A stretch of 32,765 bases of DNA from Gemmatimonadales bacterium (GCA_017881505.1 JADGQW010000008.1:1-32765); one strand, 5' to 3'; shown: positions 10,221-29,254, counted from the stretch's first letter. Notes: generated from the letters alone by a model not told the origin. Numbers and translations are program-made.

Positions 10221-10246
10221 CGCCCGCCGGCGAAGGCGGGCGCGGC
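10221..10246 (-). terminator. Strong 10-bp hairpin between secA and radC
   Basis: CGCGCCCGCC-ggcgaa-GGCGGGCGCG; on the minus strand followed by CCATTTTGGGG, just before the radC ATG. Confidence 0.5.
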
Positions 10247-10275
10247 GCGGCGGCGGGGCGGCGCGGATCTCGGCG

Positions 10276-13614
<3,339 letters not shown>

Positions 13615-13633
13615 CAGTCCCCTGTCCGTCCCC

Positions 13634-14200
13634 TCACTGGTACAGCCGGTTCCGCTCGATGTAGTCCGCCACCGGCTCGGGCACGAGGTAGCGGATGCTC
13701 TTGCCGGCGAGACAGCGCGCCCGGATGTCGCTCGCCGAGATCTCGATCGCCGGCATGGCGACGCAGTGCGCCACGAACGCCGACGCCACCTCCGGCACTC
13801 CCGGGCGGGTCAGCACCGCGATCTCCGCCAGCCGCGCCACCTCGTCGGCCGCGCGCCAGCGCGGCAGCTGCGCCGCGGCGTCGGCGCCGAGGATCAGGAC
13901 GAAGCGCTCGCGCGGTTCGCGCGCGTGGAGCGCCCGCAGCGTGTCCACCGTGTACGAGGGCCCGGGGCGCTCCAGCTCCATCGGCTCCACGACGAACCGC
14001 GGGTGGCCGGCGAGGGCCAGTGCCAGCATCGCCCGGCGATGCACCCCGTCCGCGACCGGACCTGCCGGCTTCAGGGGTTGGCGCGCGCATGGCACGAACA
14101 GCACCCGCTCCAGCCCCAGCGCCTCCGCGGCCCGGTCCGCCGCGATCAGATGGCCGTGGTGGACGGGGTCGAAGCTACCGCCCAGGACGCCCGTTCCCAC
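13634..14200 (-). CDS. nadD: Nicotinate-nucleotide adenylyltransferase
   Basis: [44 protein letters not shown]...[28 protein letters not shown]. Confidence 0.93.
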   Translation of the reverse strand: MGTGVLGGSFDPVHHGHLIAADRAAEALGLERVLFVPCARQPLKPAGPVADGVHRRAMLALALAGHPRFVVEPMELERPGPSYTVDTLRALHAREPRERFVLILGADAAAQLPRWRAADEVARLAEIAVLTRPGVPEVASAFVAHCVAMPAIEISASDIRARCLAGKSIRYLVPEPVADYIERNRLYQ

Positions 14201-14960
14201 ACGCCTCCCGCACGTCGCGGCGGTTGGGGTAGTACTGCGCCAGGTGGTCGCACGTCTCCTGCAGTTCCTCCTTGTACCCGATCGCACGGTACGCGCGGAC
14301 CAGCGTGACGAACGCCTCCGGCACGAGCGCGGACGACGGGTACGTCGTGATCAGGTCGCGGAGGTACAGGATCGCGGAGTCGAAGCCGCCCCGCTTGAAG
14401 TAGAAGATCCCGCTCTCGAACGTCTTCCGGGCGAACTGCTCGTTCAGCGCGCGGAGCCGGACATAGCTGATGGCCGCCGCCTCGCTGTCGGGATAGCGCC
14501 CCTGCAGCTCCTGCCAGGTCGCGACGGCCGTCTGCCCGTTCGTGGGGTCGAGCTCCGGCCGGCGCCACAGCTCGGCGAAGCTGTCCCCCGCCCGCAGCAG
14601 CGCGCCCGGCGCGAGGGGGGACTCCGGGGCCTCGTCGGCCACGCGCCGGAACTCCCGGGACGCCGTGACGAAGTCCCGCAGGCCGAAGTACGTCTCGGCC
14701 AGGTAGAACCGCGACAGCGCGAAGAGCGAATCGCGCGAGGTCAGGTCGAAGGTCAGCTTCTGGAGACCCGCCTGCGCGCGGTCGAAGTGGCCGCGGTGGA
14801 ACTCCCGCAGCGACGCCTCGTAGAGCGCGCCGTTGTCGTGGAACGCCGCCGGGTTGAAGTGCACGCACCCCGCGAGCGCGACCGCCGCCGCGGCGGCGAG
14901 CGCGCGGCCGAGCGGACGCGCGCGGCCCCGCGCGCCTCCCCCCACTCGCGGCGTCAGCAT
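14175..14960 (-). CDS. bamD: Outer membrane assembly lipoprotein BamD/YfiO-like (TPR)
   Basis: Lipobox ALAGC; FHRGHFDRAQAGLQKLTFDLTSRDSLFALSRFYLAETYFGLRDFVTASREFRRVADEAPES; start could be 14978. Confidence 0.72.
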   Translation of the reverse strand: MLTPRVGGGARGRARPLGRALAAAAAVALAGCVHFNPAAFHDNGALYEASLREFHRGHFDRAQAGLQKLTFDLTSRDSLFALSRFYLAETYFGLRDFVTASREFRRVADEAPESPLAPGALLRAGDSFAELWRRPELDPTNGQTAVATWQELQGRYPDSEAAAISYVRLRALNEQFARKTFESGIFYFKRGGFDSAILYLRDLITTYPSSALVPEAFVTLVRAYRAIGYKEELQETCDHLAQYYPNRRDVREACGNGRPGR

Positions 14961-14979
14961 CCCTTCCATCGATTCCACG

Positions 14980-15906
14980 TCACGGTGTCCCCCCGCCTAG
15001 GAGCTTCTGCAGCTGTTCGTTGGCCCGGGCCGCCGTGGCGTCGTTGTCGCCGCCCCCCGTCGCCGCGTGCCGGTACGCGTCCACCGCCCTCGCCGTGTCA
15101 CCCGCCGCCCACGCCGCGTCGCCGCTGAGCAGCCACGCGATCCGCACGATCGAATCCGGTTCCCCGATGGCGATCGCCGTCCGGAACCAGCCGGTCGCGT
15201 CGTCGAGGAGTCCGGCGCCCAGCGCGTCCCTCCCCCGCTGCACCGCGCACGTCGCCAGGCCCGACCGCGCCGCCCGCGCCAGCGCCGGGGACGGGGAGCG
15301 CCGCAGGACGCTCTCGTACGCGCGCTGCCCGGCGTCGAACTGCAACAGCTGCACGTTGACGTCGCCGTAGAGCACCAGCAGCGAGTCGGCCTCCGCGCGG
15401 TCGCTCACGGCCGCCGCCTGCAGGAGGAGGTCGAGTGCGTCCCCCGGCCTGCCCCCGGGCTCGTACGAGGCCCCCAGCGCCGCCGCGAGCGCCCCGAGGG
15501 GACGGTCCGGCTGGATCTCGCGCACCCCCGCCACCGCCTGGCCGAGCGCGGCGAGGTCCCGGCCGTCGATCGCCAGCTTCGCCGCGTGCATCAGCCCTTC
15601 CACCGCCTCCAGCGCCGACGCCGGCTCCTTCCGCGCCAGGTCACGGTACACCCCCACCGCTTCCTGCAGGTCGCCGACGTGCAGGGCCGCCGCACCGAAC
15701 TTCGACCGCAGCTCCGCCGATGGCGACCGCCGGCGCATCGCCAGGCGGTACTCGGCCAGCGCGTCGGTGAACGAGCGCTCGGCGTAGCGCCGGTCGCCCA
15801 GGCGCTCGTGGTCGGGGCTCGGCGCGCACCCCCAGGCCAGGAACGCCACGACGGACCAGCGCCACCGCCGCCCACTCCGCGGCGCGGCGCCGGGCCACCG
15901 GGTCAC
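14980..15906 (-). CDS. TPR-repeat lipoprotein
   Basis: VTRWPGAAPRSGRRWRWSVVAFLAWGCAPSPDHERLGDRRYAERSFTDALAEYRLAMRR...; lipobox-like Cys and TPR-type helices. Confidence 0.75.
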   Translation of the reverse strand: MTRWPGAAPRSGRRWRWSVVAFLAWGCAPSPDHERLGDRRYAERSFTDALAEYRLAMRRRSPSAELRSKFGAAALHVGDLQEAVGVYRDLARKEPASALEAVEGLMHAAKLAIDGRDLAALGQAVAGVREIQPDRPLGALAAALGASYEPGGRPGDALDLLLQAAAVSDRAEADSLLVLYGDVNVQLLQFDAGQRAYESVLRRSPSPALARAARSGLATCAVQRGRDALGAGLLDDATGWFRTAIAIGEPDSIVRIAWLLSGDAAWAAGDTARAVDAYRHAATGGGDNDATAARANEQLQKLLGGGTP

Positions 15907-16610
15907 GAGGTCACCCGCTCCAGGAGCGCGAGGTACGCCGCGACCTTCGGATCGTCGGGGCTCTTCGCGCGGCAGGCCTCCCACGCGGTGCGCGCGGCGT
16001 CCCGGTCCCCCAGGAGGTAGTACGCCATCCCGAGCGACGCCCGTGCTGCATCGTACCCGGGACGTGCGTCGAGGATCGCCTCGAGGTCGCGGCGGGCCCC
16101 CGCCGCGTCCCCCTCCCCCAGCCGCAGCCGCGCCAGGCGGTAGCGCAGGTCCAGGAACTCGGGGCGGAGCGCGACCGCCGCCTCGAACTGCACGATCGCC
16201 TGCGCGACGCCCTCCGCCTCCACGTACGCCTCGCCCAGCTCCGCATGCAGGTTGGCGAGCTGGGACGCCACCGGTGAGGGGAAACCGGTGTGGTCCACCG
16301 CGCCCAGACCCTGCGCCGAGGCGAACGCCGCCGCCGCGTCGGCCGTGCGGCCCAGGTCGTTCAGGATCACCCCGCGGTTGAGGTGCGCGTCCACGTACCG
16401 CGGGTTCAGCTCCAGCGCGCGGTCGAACTCCTCCAGCGCCGCCTCCCGCTGGCCGACCATCGCGTACGCCAGGCCGAGGAGGTGATGCGCGTCGGCGAAC
16501 GCCTTCCCCGTCGCGACGACCTCCCGCAGCAGGTGGATGGCGCCGTAGGCGTCGCCGGCGTCGAACCGCTCCTTCGCCCGGGCGACCTGCCGGTCAGGAC
16601 GAGCGTCCAT
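15903..16610 (-). CDS. Tetratricopeptide repeat protein
   Basis: DAHHLLGLAYAMVGQREAALEEFDRALELNPRYVDAHLNRGVILNDLGRTADAAAAF; several TPR units. Confidence 0.88.
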   Translation of the reverse strand: MDARPDRQVARAKERFDAGDAYGAIHLLREVVATGKAFADAHHLLGLAYAMVGQREAALEEFDRALELNPRYVDAHLNRGVILNDLGRTADAAAAFASAQGLGAVDHTGFPSPVASQLANLHAELGEAYVEAEGVAQAIVQFEAAVALRPEFLDLRYRLARLRLGEGDAAGARRDLEAILDARPGYDAARASLGMAYYLLGDRDAARTAWEACRAKSPDDPKVAAYLALLERVTS

Positions 16611-17589
16611 GGGCCTCCTCCTTGAACCAGCGCACGAACCGCGGGATCCCCACCTCCACCGGCGTGGCGGGCGCGTACCCCAGCAGCCGCCGCGCCTTCG
16701 CGACGTCGGCGCAGGTGCGGCGCACGTCGCCGGGCTGCGGCGGGAGCCGCTCCAGCCGCACCGCCGAGGGCAGCCCCTCCGCCGCCAACGCCGCCGCGAT
16801 CACCTCCACCAGGCGGTCGAGCCGCGTGGTGCGCGACTCGCCGAGGTTCACGATCTCGAACGCCCCGCCGGGCCCCGCCGCCTCGCCGGTCCACGCCACC
16901 GCGCCGAGCACCCCGCCGAGGATGTCGTCGACGTAGGTGTAGTCCCGCTCGGCGGAGCCGTCGCCGTAGAACGGGATCGCCTCCCCCGCGGCGGTGCGGC
17001 GCGTGAAGGCGTGGATCGCCAGGTCGGGGCGCTGCCGCGGCCCGTACACCGTGAAGAACCGCAGCGCCGCGATGCGCAGCGGGAAGAGGTGCGCGTACGC
17101 CGCGCAGAGCAGCTCCCCGGCCCGCTTGGTGGCGGCGTACGGCGAGATGGGCTCGACGGCCGGCCAGTCCTCCCGGAACGGGACCGGCGCGCTGTCCCCG
17201 TAGACCGACGAGGAGCTGGCGAACACGAACCGGCGCACCCCCGCCGCGCGCGCCGCCTCCAGGACCGTCGCCGTGCCGAGGACGTTCACCGACGCGTACA
17301 GCACCGGCTGCTGGATGGACGGCCGGACCCCCGCGCGCGCCGCCAGGTGCACGACCACCATGTCGGCCCGCATCAGCCCGGCGAGCAGCGCGGCGTCGCG
17401 CACGTCCCCCTCGACGAGGCGGAACGCCTTCGACGCCAGCGCCCCCGCGAGGTTCCGCTCCTTCACCGCGCGCGGATAGAAGTCGTCGAAGTTGTCCAGC
17501 CCCACCACCGCGTGCCCCGCGGCCAGGAGCGCCTCGACGACGTGCGAGCCGATGAACCCCGCGGCCCCCGTGACGAGGAACGCGCTCAC
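16594..17589 (-). CDS. NAD-dependent epimerase, UDP-glucuronate 4-epimerase-like
   Basis: [90 protein letters not shown]. Confidence 0.88.
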   Translation of the reverse strand: MSAFLVTGAAGFIGSHVVEALLAAGHAVVGLDNFDDFYPRAVKERNLAGALASKAFRLVEGDVRDAALLAGLMRADMVVVHLAARAGVRPSIQQPVLYASVNVLGTATVLEAARAAGVRRFVFASSSSVYGDSAPVPFREDWPAVEPISPYAATKRAGELLCAAYAHLFPLRIAALRFFTVYGPRQRPDLAIHAFTRRTAAGEAIPFYGDGSAERDYTYVDDILGGVLGAVAWTGEAAGPGGAFEIVNLGESRTTRLDRLVEVIAAALAAEGLPSAVRLERLPPQPGDVRRTCADVAKARRLLGYAPATPVEVGIPRFVRWFKEEAHGRSS

Positions 17590-18518
17590 GCCACCTTCGT
17601 GCGGAAGTACGCGATGGTCCGTTCGAGCCCCTCCGCCAGCGGCACCTTCGGCTCCCAGCCCAGGAGCGAGCGGGCGCGGGTGATGTCCGGCTGGCGCACC
17701 TTCGGATCGTCCACCGGGAGCGGCTCCTGCACGATCCGCGACGCCGAGCCGGTCTGGCGCAGCACCTCCCCGGCCAGCTGACGGACGGTGAACTCCACCG
17801 GGTTGCCGATGTTCGTCGGCTCCGCGGTGCCGCGCTCGAACAGGCGGACGATCCCGTCCACGAGGTCGTCCACGTAGCAGAACGACCGCGACTGGCCGCC
17901 GTCCCCGTACACGGTGAGGGGCTCGCCGAGCAGCGCCTGCACGATGAAGTTCGACACCACGCGGCCGTCGCGCGGCCGCATCCGCGGCCCGTAGGTGTTG
18001 AAGATCCGGACGATGCGGGTGTCCACGCCGTGGAAGCGGTGGTACGCCATCGTCATCGCCTCGGCGAAGCGCTTCGCCTCGTCGTACACGCCTCGCGGGC
18101 CCACCGGGTTCACGTTCCCCCAGTACGCCTCGGGCTGCGGATGCACCAGCGGATCGCCGTACACCTCGGAGGTCGAGGCGATGAGGAACCGCGCCTGCTT
18201 CGCCAGGGCGAGGCCGAGCGCCTTGTGCGTACCGAGGGACCCCACCTTGAGGGTCTGGATCGGCAACTCGAGGTAGTCGCGGGGGCTCGCCGGCGACGCG
18301 AAGTGGAGCACCCCGTCGAGCGGTCCCGCCACGTAGATGAAGTTGGTGACGTCGTGGCGGTGGAAGCTCCAGCCCGGATGCCCCGTCAGGTGCGCGATGT
18401 TGTCCGGGCTGCCGGTGATGAAGTTGTCCATCCCCACCACCTCGTACCCGTCCGCGAGGAGGCGGTCGGCGAGGTGCGAACCGAGGAAGCCGGCGGCGCC
18501 CGTGATGAGGACGCGCAC
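17586..18518 (-). CDS. UDP-glucuronate decarboxylase (UDP-xylose synthase)
   Basis: [116 protein letters not shown]. Confidence 0.93.
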   Translation of the reverse strand: MRVLITGAAGFLGSHLADRLLADGYEVVGMDNFITGSPDNIAHLTGHPGWSFHRHDVTNFIYVAGPLDGVLHFASPASPRDYLELPIQTLKVGSLGTHKALGLALAKQARFLIASTSEVYGDPLVHPQPEAYWGNVNPVGPRGVYDEAKRFAEAMTMAYHRFHGVDTRIVRIFNTYGPRMRPRDGRVVSNFIVQALLGEPLTVYGDGGQSRSFCYVDDLVDGIVRLFERGTAEPTNIGNPVEFTVRQLAGEVLRQTGSASRIVQEPLPVDDPKVRQPDITRARSLLGWEPKVPLAEGLERTIAYFRTKVA

Positions 18519-19819
18519 TAGGGCCTGCCGATGGAGGCGTAGGTGAAGCCGGCCTGCCGCATCCGCGCCGGGTCGTAGAGGTTGCGCGCGTCCACAACCA
18601 CGGGGCGCCGCATCGCCTGCTTGGCCCGGGCGTGGTCGAGCACCCGGAACTCCTGCCATTCGGTCAGCACCACGAGCGCGTCGGCGCCCTCGAGCGCCTC
18701 GTACGGATGCGCCACGTAGGTGACCGTGTTCCCGAGGCGGCGGCGCGCCTCGTCCATCGCCTGCGGGTCGTGCACCCGCAGCGTCGCGCCGTCGGCGAGC
18801 GCGTCGGCCACGAAGGTCAGCGCCGACGACTCGCGCATGTCGTCCGTCTGCGCCTTGAAGGCGAGTCCCCAGAGCGCGATGGTCTTCCCCCGCGCGGAGC
18901 CGCCGAGCAGCTGCCGCACCTTCTGGAACGGCACGTGCTTGTGCTGGTCGTTCGCGCGGTCCACCGCCTCGAGGACCTCGAGGGGGAAGCGCGCGTCCCG
19001 CGCCGTCGCGTTGAGGGCCTTCACGTCCTTGGGGAAGCACGAGCCGCCGTACCCGGGGCCCGGGAAGAGGAACGCCTTGCCGATGCGTTCGTCCGAGCCG
19101 ACCCCGAGGCGGACGTGCTCGACGTTGGCGCCCACCTTCTCGCACAGGTCGGCGAACTGGTTCATCAGGGTGATGCGCGCCGCGAGCATCGCGTTCGCCG
19201 CGTACTTCGTGAATTCCGCGGAGGGGATGTCCATGAACAGGATCGGGTTCCCCGAGCGGACGAACGGCTCGTACAGCTCGCGCAGCATCGCCTCGGACTC
19301 CGGGCTGTCCACGCCGAGGACCACCCGGTCGGGCTTCATGAAGTCCTGGACCGCGGCGCCCTCCTTGAGGAACTCCGGGTTCGACGCCACCCAGAACTTC
19401 GTCTGCGTCTGGGCGGCCACCGCCGTGCGGACCTTCTCGGCGGTGCCGACCGGCACCGTGCTCTTGGTCACGACGATCTTCGGCCGGTTCATCCGCGTGC
19501 CGATCAGCGCGGCCACCTCGAGGACGTGGCGGAGGTCGGCGGAGCCGTCCTCATCCTGCGGCGTCCCGACGGCGATGAAGACGATGTCGCTCGCCTCGAT
19601 CGCGGCGCCCACGTCGGTGGTGAACGACAGCCGGCCCTCGGTCTGGTTGCGCTGCACCATCGGCTCGAGACCGGGCTCGTAGATGGGGATCTTGTTGTGC
19701 CGCAGGCGTTCGATCTTCGAGGCGTCCACGTCCGCACAGACGACGACGTTGCCGGTCTCGGCGAACCCCACCCCCGTCACGAGGCCGACGTATCCGGTAC
19801 CGATCACCGCGACGTTCAT
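18518..19819 (-). CDS. ugd: UDP-glucose 6-dehydrogenase
   Basis: [89 protein letters not shown]. Confidence 0.96.
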   Translation of the reverse strand: MNVAVIGTGYVGLVTGVGFAETGNVVVCADVDASKIERLRHNKIPIYEPGLEPMVQRNQTEGRLSFTTDVGAAIEASDIVFIAVGTPQDEDGSADLRHVLEVAALIGTRMNRPKIVVTKSTVPVGTAEKVRTAVAAQTQTKFWVASNPEFLKEGAAVQDFMKPDRVVLGVDSPESEAMLRELYEPFVRSGNPILFMDIPSAEFTKYAANAMLAARITLMNQFADLCEKVGANVEHVRLGVGSDERIGKAFLFPGPGYGGSCFPKDVKALNATARDARFPLEVLEAVDRANDQHKHVPFQKVRQLLGGSARGKTIALWGLAFKAQTDDMRESSALTFVADALADGATLRVHDPQAMDEARRRLGNTVTYVAHPYEALEGADALVVLTEWQEFRVLDHARAKQAMRRPVVVDARNLYDPARMRQAGFTYASIGRP

Positions 19820-19900
19820 GGCGATGTCCCTCTAGACCCGCTGACGATGTTGGATCGTGGGCCCCGAAGCCCTCGCGGCCCCGGAGCGCTCCGCACCCGC

Positions 19901-21208
<1,308 letters not shown>

Positions 21209-21231
21209 CCTGCCACCCCTATCCCGTGTGC

Positions 21232-21255
21232 CGGCAGCCCGCGATCCGGGCGCCG
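21232..21255 (-). other. Bulged hairpin between the wbpE-like and wbpA-like genes
   Basis: CGGC-a-GCCCG-cgatc-CGGGC-GCCG, a 9-bp stem with one bulge in the 56-bp gap. Confidence 0.4.
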
Positions 21256-21264
21256 CGGAAGTGT

Positions 21265-22383
21265 CTACCTGCCGTAGAACGAACGGATGGACCGCACCAC
21301 GTACGCGCGCTGCTCCTCGGTGAGCTCCGGGTAGATCGGGAGCGCGAGGACGCTCCGCGCCGCCGCTTCGGAGACCGGGAACGCCCCCGCCGCGTAGCCG
21401 AGGTACGCGAAGCACCGCTGCTGGTGGAGCGGCAGCGGGTAGTAGACCGCCGTGCCGATGCCCTCGGCCTTGAGATGCTCCTGCAGGGCGTCCCGCCGCT
21501 CGGCGGCGATCACGTACTGGTGGAAGATGTGCTCGTTGGCGGGATCGGTCAGCGGGGTGCGCACCGCCTCCAGGCCCGCCAGCGCCGCGTCGTACCAGGC
21601 GGCGTTCGCCCGCCGCGCCGCGCTCCAGGCGCCGAGGTGCGGCAGCTTGGCGAGGAGGACGGCGGCCTGCAGCGCGTCGAGCCGCGAGTTGGTGCCGACC
21701 TCGTCGTGGTAGTAGGTCCTCGTGCCGCCGTGCATCCGGAGCGAGCGGACCCGGTCCGCCATCCGCTGGTCCGAGGTGACGACCATCCCGCCGTCGCCCC
21801 AGCCGCCGAGGTTCTTGGTCGGGAAGAACGAGAAGCCCGACGCCGTCCCGAGCTCCCCCGCCATCCGCCACGCGCCGCCGACCTTCCGCCGCGCCCCGAT
21901 GGCCTGGCAGGCGTCCTCGAGCACGGCGAACCCGTGCCGCTCGGCGAGGGGCATCAGCCGTTCCATCGCGGCCATCTGGCCGAAGAGGTGGACCGGCATC
22001 ACGGCCCGCGTCCTGGGCGTGAGGGCCGCCTCCACCTGCGCGATGTCGATGTTGTAGGTCCCGGGCTCGATGTCCACGAACACGGGACGGGCGCCGGCGT
22101 TGTGGATGGTCCCCGCGGTGGCGAAGAAGGAGAACGGGGTCGTGATGACCTCGTCCCCCGGCGCGAGGTCCAGCGCCTCCAGGGGCAGCAGCAGCGCATC
22201 GGTCCCGCTGGCGACGCCGACGCCGAAGCGCGCCTGCGACAGCCCGGCGATGGCGGCCTCCAGCTCGAGCACCAGCTCGCCGAGGATGAAGTGCTGCGAC
22301 TCCACCACGGCCATCACGCGCGCCATCACCTCGCGCTCGATGGCCCGGTGCTGCAGCCGCAGGTCCAGGAGCGGCACGTTCAC
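21265..22383 (-). CDS. wbpE: DegT/DnrJ/EryC1/StrS family PLP aminotransferase (WbpE-like)
   Basis: [93 protein letters not shown]. Confidence 0.87.
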   Translation of the reverse strand: MNVPLLDLRLQHRAIEREVMARVMAVVESQHFILGELVLELEAAIAGLSQARFGVGVASGTDALLLPLEALDLAPGDEVITTPFSFFATAGTIHNAGARPVFVDIEPGTYNIDIAQVEAALTPRTRAVMPVHLFGQMAAMERLMPLAERHGFAVLEDACQAIGARRKVGGAWRMAGELGTASGFSFFPTKNLGGWGDGGMVVTSDQRMADRVRSLRMHGGTRTYYHDEVGTNSRLDALQAAVLLAKLPHLGAWSAARRANAAWYDAALAGLEAVRTPLTDPANEHIFHQYVIAAERRDALQEHLKAEGIGTAVYYPLPLHQQRCFAYLGYAAGAFPVSEAAARSVLALPIYPELTEEQRAYVVRSIRSFYGR

Positions 22384-22949
22384 GGCGCGACCAACTCCCC
22401 CCCGCGCTCCTCGTAACCCGTGCCGCAGTGCGCGCAGCGCCCGGCCTTCCCCTCGAGCCGCAGCCGCTCGCCGCACTGGCACATCCAGCCGATCTGCTTC
22501 GCGGGGTTCCCCACCACGAGGGCGTGGTCCTTCACGTCCCGCGTGACCACCGCCCCGGCGCCGACGAAGCTGTAGCGCCCCAGGGTGACGCCGCACACGA
22601 TCGTGGCGTTGGCGCCGATGCTCGCGCCCCGCTGCACCAGCGTCCGCTCGTAGGCGCCCCGCCGGCTCACGTGGCTGCGCGGGGTGCTCACGTTCGTGAA
22701 CACCATCGAAGGGCCGCAGAAGACGTCGTCCTCGAGGATCACGCCCTCGTACACCGACACGTTGTTCTGCAGCTTCACGTTGTTCCCGAGCCGCGTCCCG
22801 GGCATCAGCACGCAGTTCTGCCCGATGTTGCACCGCTCGCCGATCACGGCGCCCGGCATGACGTGGCAGAAATGCCAGATCCGCGTCCCCGCCCCCACCT
22901 CGGCCCCCTCGTCCACGAACGACGAGGGGTGCACGAAGGCGTCGCTCAC
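22380..22949 (-). CDS. wbpD: Left-handed beta-helix N-acetyltransferase (WbpD-like)
   Basis: [42 protein letters not shown]; hexapeptide repeats; [30 protein letters not shown] zinc-ribbon-like tail. Confidence 0.87.
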   Translation of the reverse strand: MSDAFVHPSSFVDEGAEVGAGTRIWHFCHVMPGAVIGERCNIGQNCVLMPGTRLGNNVKLQNNVSVYEGVILEDDVFCGPSMVFTNVSTPRSHVSRRGAYERTLVQRGASIGANATIVCGVTLGRYSFVGAGAVVTRDVKDHALVVGNPAKQIGWMCQCGERLRLEGKAGRCAHCGTGYEERGGELVAP

Positions 22950-23941
22950 TTCGCCTCTCCCAGCACCTTCACCTCCAGAACGAGCTCGACCCCGAACTCC
23001 TTGAACACCGCCGTGCGGGCGATGTCGATCAGCTTGAGGACGTCGTCCGCGGACGCATTCCCCTTGTTCACGATGTAGTTGGCGTGCAGCCGCGAGATCT
23101 CGGCGCCGCCCACCTTCCGGCCCTTGAGCCCGCACTGGTCGATGAGCCGGCCGGCGGTGCTCTCGGTGGGGTTCTGGAACACGCTGCCGCAGCACGGCTG
23201 GTCGAACGGCGTGCCCGCCTTGCGGCGCCGCAGCAGCTCCGCGACCTCGGCCTTGAGGCGCACCGGCTCGTCCTTGTCGAGCCGCAGCACGCACCCCAGC
23301 ACGATCCCCTCCCCCAGCCCGCTGCGCCGGTAGGTGAACGGGATCTTCGCGCGCGGCACCTCCTGCACGGCGCCGCTCGGCTGCACGACCGTCGCCGAGA
23401 CCAGCACCGAGGCGAAGTCGTTCCCGTGCGCGCCGGCGTTCATGTACACCCCGCCGCCCACGGTCCCCGGCACCCCGATGAGCCGGTGGATGCCGGAGAA
23501 GCCCTCCTCCGCCGTCTTCCGGGCGAGGAGCGGCACGGGCAGGCCCGCCCCGACCTTCCAGATGCCGGCGCGGTGCGACAGCGCGTCGAGCCCCTTGCCG
23601 ATCTTGATGACCAGCCCGGGCCAGCCGCCGTCCCGGATCAGCACGTTCGAGCCGAGCCCCAGCACCAGCCACGGCACCTTCTGCTCCTTGGCCCACGCCA
23701 GCGCGCCGACCACGGCCTCCACGCTCGCCGGGGTGAAGAGGTGCCGCGCCGGGCCCCCGATCTTGTACGTCGTGTGACGGCCGAGCGGCTCGTTCTCGCG
23801 ATACGTGCCGCCCAGCGCCGACGCCGGGAAGGGCGACCCGCCTGCGCCACCGGCCTTCGTGGCCTTGCCCCCGGCCGCCTTCCCCGCCTTCGGGGCCTTC
23901 GTGGTCTTGGCGCTCTCGCGCTCCACCTTCTTGCCCGCCAT
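22946..23941 (-). CDS. murB: UDP-N-acetylmuramate dehydrogenase with basic low-complexity N-terminal extension
   Basis: [93 protein letters not shown]. Confidence 0.95.
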   Translation of the reverse strand: MAGKKVERESAKTTKAPKAGKAAGGKATKAGGAGGSPFPASALGGTYRENEPLGRHTTYKIGGPARHLFTPASVEAVVGALAWAKEQKVPWLVLGLGSNVLIRDGGWPGLVIKIGKGLDALSHRAGIWKVGAGLPVPLLARKTAEEGFSGIHRLIGVPGTVGGGVYMNAGAHGNDFASVLVSATVVQPSGAVQEVPRAKIPFTYRRSGLGEGIVLGCVLRLDKDEPVRLKAEVAELLRRRKAGTPFDQPCCGSVFQNPTESTAGRLIDQCGLKGRKVGGAEISRLHANYIVNKGNASADDVLKLIDIARTAVFKEFGVELVLEVKVLGEAK

Positions 23942-26900
23942 CAGTGTCCCCCCGCCGTCTCCGGCGCTCCGCGTCCGTGCCGCTCCTGCAGGCTCCGCAC
24001 CTCGCCCTGCGTGCTGCGGAGCGCGATGACCGCGTCGCACGCCGCCGACGCCGCCGACATCGTGGTGGTGTACGCCACCCGGTGCGTCAGCGCCGCGCGC
24101 CGCATCTCGTAGTCATCGCGCTGGGAGAACTTCCCCAGCGGCGTGTTGATCAGCATCTGCACCTGCCCGGACACGATCAGGTCCACCCCGTTCGGCCGGC
24201 CCTCCCACACCTTGAGGACCCGTTCGCACGGTATCCCCCGTTTCTGCAAGTAGCGCGCCGTCCCTTCCGTGGCGATCAGCCGGAATCCCATCTCGTGGAA
24301 GCGCCGGACGATCGGCGCCACCGTCGGCTTGTCGCGGTCGTTCACCGTCACGAAGATGGACCCCTCCAGGGGGAGGGCCCCGTCGGCGGCGATCTGGGCC
24401 TTCGCGAACGCCCAGCCGAAGGAGTCGGCGATCCCCATCACCTCGCCCGTCGAGCGCATCTCCGGCCCCAGGATGGTGTCCACCCCCGGCAGCTTGGTGA
24501 ACGGGAAGACCGCCTCCTTCACCGCCACGTACGTCATCTCGACCTCCTCGGTGAAGCCGAGGTCGACGAGCGTCTTTCCCACCATCACCCCCGCGGCGAG
24601 CTTCGCCAGCGGCACCCCCGTCGCCTTCGAGACGAACGGCACCGTCCGCGAGCCGCGCGGGTTCACCTCCAGGCAGTAGACCACTCCGTCCCGGATCGCG
24701 TACTGCACGTTGATGAGCCCCACCACCCCGAGCGCCGCCGCCAGCGCCTTGGTGTGGCGACGCATCTCGTCCTGCTCCCGCTCCCCGATCAGGTACGGCG
24801 GCAGGACGCACGCCGAGTCCCCGGAGTGGATCCCCGCGTCCTCGATGTGCTGCATCACGCCGCCGATCACGCACCGCTCCCCGTCGGCGATCGCGTCCAC
24901 GTCCGCCTCGAACGCGTCCTCGAGGAACCGGTCGATGAGCACCGGATGCTCCGGCGCCACCCGCGCCGCCTGCGCGAAGAAGGTGCGCAGCGTCCCGGCG
25001 TCGTAGACGATCGCCATCGCCCGCCCGCCCAGCACGTACGACGGCCGCACCAGCACCGGGTAGCCCACCCGCTCCGCCACCGCCAGCGCCTCGTCGGTGC
25101 TCGTCGCCGTGCCGCTCGGCGGCTGCGCGATCCCCAGCTGGCGGGCGATCGCCTCGAACCGCCGCCGGTCCTCCGCCGTGTCGATGGCGTCGGGGGAGGT
25201 CCCCAGGATCGCCACCCCCGCCGCCTCGAGCGGCTTCGTGAGGCGCAGCGGCGTCTGCCCGCCCAGCTGCACCACCACCCCGAGGGGCCGCTCCAGCTCC
25301 ACGATCTCCAGCACGTCCTCGAACGTCAGCGGCTCGAAGTACAGCTTGTCCGAGATGTCGAAGTCGGTCGAGACCGTCTCGGGGTTCGAGTTGATCATGA
25401 TGGTGCGGTGGCCCAGCTCCCGGAACGCGAGCGCCGCCCGCACGCAGCAGTAGTCGAACTCCACCCCCTGGCCGATCCGGTTCGGGCCCGAGCCGAGGAT
25501 CACGATCCCCTCGCGCCCGAACGGCACCGACTCGTTCTCCTCGTCGTACGTCGAGTACAGGTACGGCGTCGCCGACGGGAACTCCCCCGCGCAGGTGTCC
25601 ACCGTCTTGTACGACGGCCGGATGCCGAGGGCGTGCCGCTGCCGCCGCACCTCCGCCTCCCCGACCCCGGACAGCGCGGCCAGCTGCGCGTCGGAAAAGC
25701 CCTGCCGCTTCATCCCCCGCAGCAGCTCCGCCATCTCCTGCGCCGGGGCCAGGGCGTGGAACGCGTCGGGGCCGAGCCGCCGGCACGCCGCCGAGAACCC
25801 GCGCTCGGCGTCGAGCAGGTCCACCATCTGCCCCACGAACCACGGATCGTACCCGGTGAGCTGCGCCACCTCCGCGGCGGGGATCCCCGCCTGCAGGGCG
25901 CGCTTCACCTGGAAGATCCGCTCCGGCGTCGGCTGGCGCAGCGCGGCCCGCAGCGTGGCCGGGTCGTCGTTCTCGAGCCGGTCGTCTTCGAGGAGGGGCG
26001 CGGCCTGCCAGCCCGGCCGGTCGTTCTCCAGGGCCCGCAGCCCCTTCTGGAACGCCTCCTTGAACGTCCGCCCGATGGCCATCGCCTCGCCCACCGACTT
26101 CATCTGCGTCGTGAGGTGGAAGTCGGCCGCCGGGAACTTCTCGAACGCGAACCGCGGCACCTTCACCACCACATAGTCGAGCACCGGCTCGAACGACGCG
26201 GGCGTCGTCTTCGTGATGTCGTTGGGCAGCTCGTCGAGGGTGTAGCCCACGGCGAGCTTCGTCCCCATCCGCGCGATCGGGAACCCGGTGGCCTTCGACG
26301 CCAGGGCCGACGAGCGCGAGACCCGCGGGTTCATCTCGATCACCAGCATCTCGCCGTCGGCGGGGTTCACGGCGAACTGGATGTTGCATCCCCCCGCCTC
26401 GACGCCGATCTCGCGGATGATCGCGATGGCGGCGTCGCGCATCACCTGGTACTCGCGGTCGGTCAGCGTCATCGCCGGCGCCACCGTGATGCTGTCGCCG
26501 GTGTGCACCCCCATCGGGTCGAGGTTCTCGATCGAGCAGACGATGACGACGTTGTCCTTCCGGTCGCGCATCACCTCCAGCTCGAACTCCTTCCACCCGA
26601 TGACGCTCCGCTCGATGAGCACCTGCCCCATCGGCGAGAGGGCGATCCCGTGCCGGACGATCTCCTCGAGCTCGGCGCGGTTGTACGCGATGCCGCCCCC
26701 GGTCCCGCCGAGGGTGTACGACGGACGGACGATCGCCGGGTAGCCCGTCGTCTCGACGATGCCCCCCGCCTCCTCCACCGTCCGCGCGAACCCGCCCACC
26801 GGCACCCGGAGGCCGATCCGCCGCATCGCGTCGGCGAACGCCTCGCGGTCCTCCGCCATCTGGATGGCCCGCGCGTTCGCCCCGATCAGCTCCACCCCGT

Positions 26901-27214
26901 AGCGCGCCAGCGCCCCCGACTCGTGCAGCGCCATCGCCACGTTCAGCGCCGTCTGGCCCCCCATCGTCGGCAGCAGCGCGTCGGGCCGCTCCCGCGCGAT
27001 GATCATCTCGACCCACGCCGGCGTCACCGGCTCGATGTACGTCCGGTCCGCCAGCTCGGGGTCGGTCATGATCGTGGCGGGGTTCGAGTTCACGAGGACG
27101 ACCTCGTACCCCTCCTCCTTCAGCGCCCGCACCGCCTGCGTCCCCGAATAGTCGAACTCGGCCGCCTGGCCGATCACGATCGGCCCCGAGCCGATCAGGA
27201 GGATCCGGTGGAGG

Positions 27215-27231
<17 letters not shown>
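23941..27231 (-). CDS. carB: Carbamoyl-phosphate synthase large subunit
   Basis: [68 protein letters not shown]; duplicated ATP-grasp halves; C-terminal MGS domain. Confidence 0.98.
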
Positions 27232-29218
<1,987 letters not shown>

Positions 29219-29254
29219 TAACGGCTCCGAGGACCTTTTTGAAGCGAGGGATCG

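Noticed and set aside
19820-19900. Palindrome CGGAGCGCTCCG in the wbpA-ugd gap as an operator
   Set aside because: A 12-bp GC-rich palindrome is expected by chance here, and no regulator is encoded nearby.
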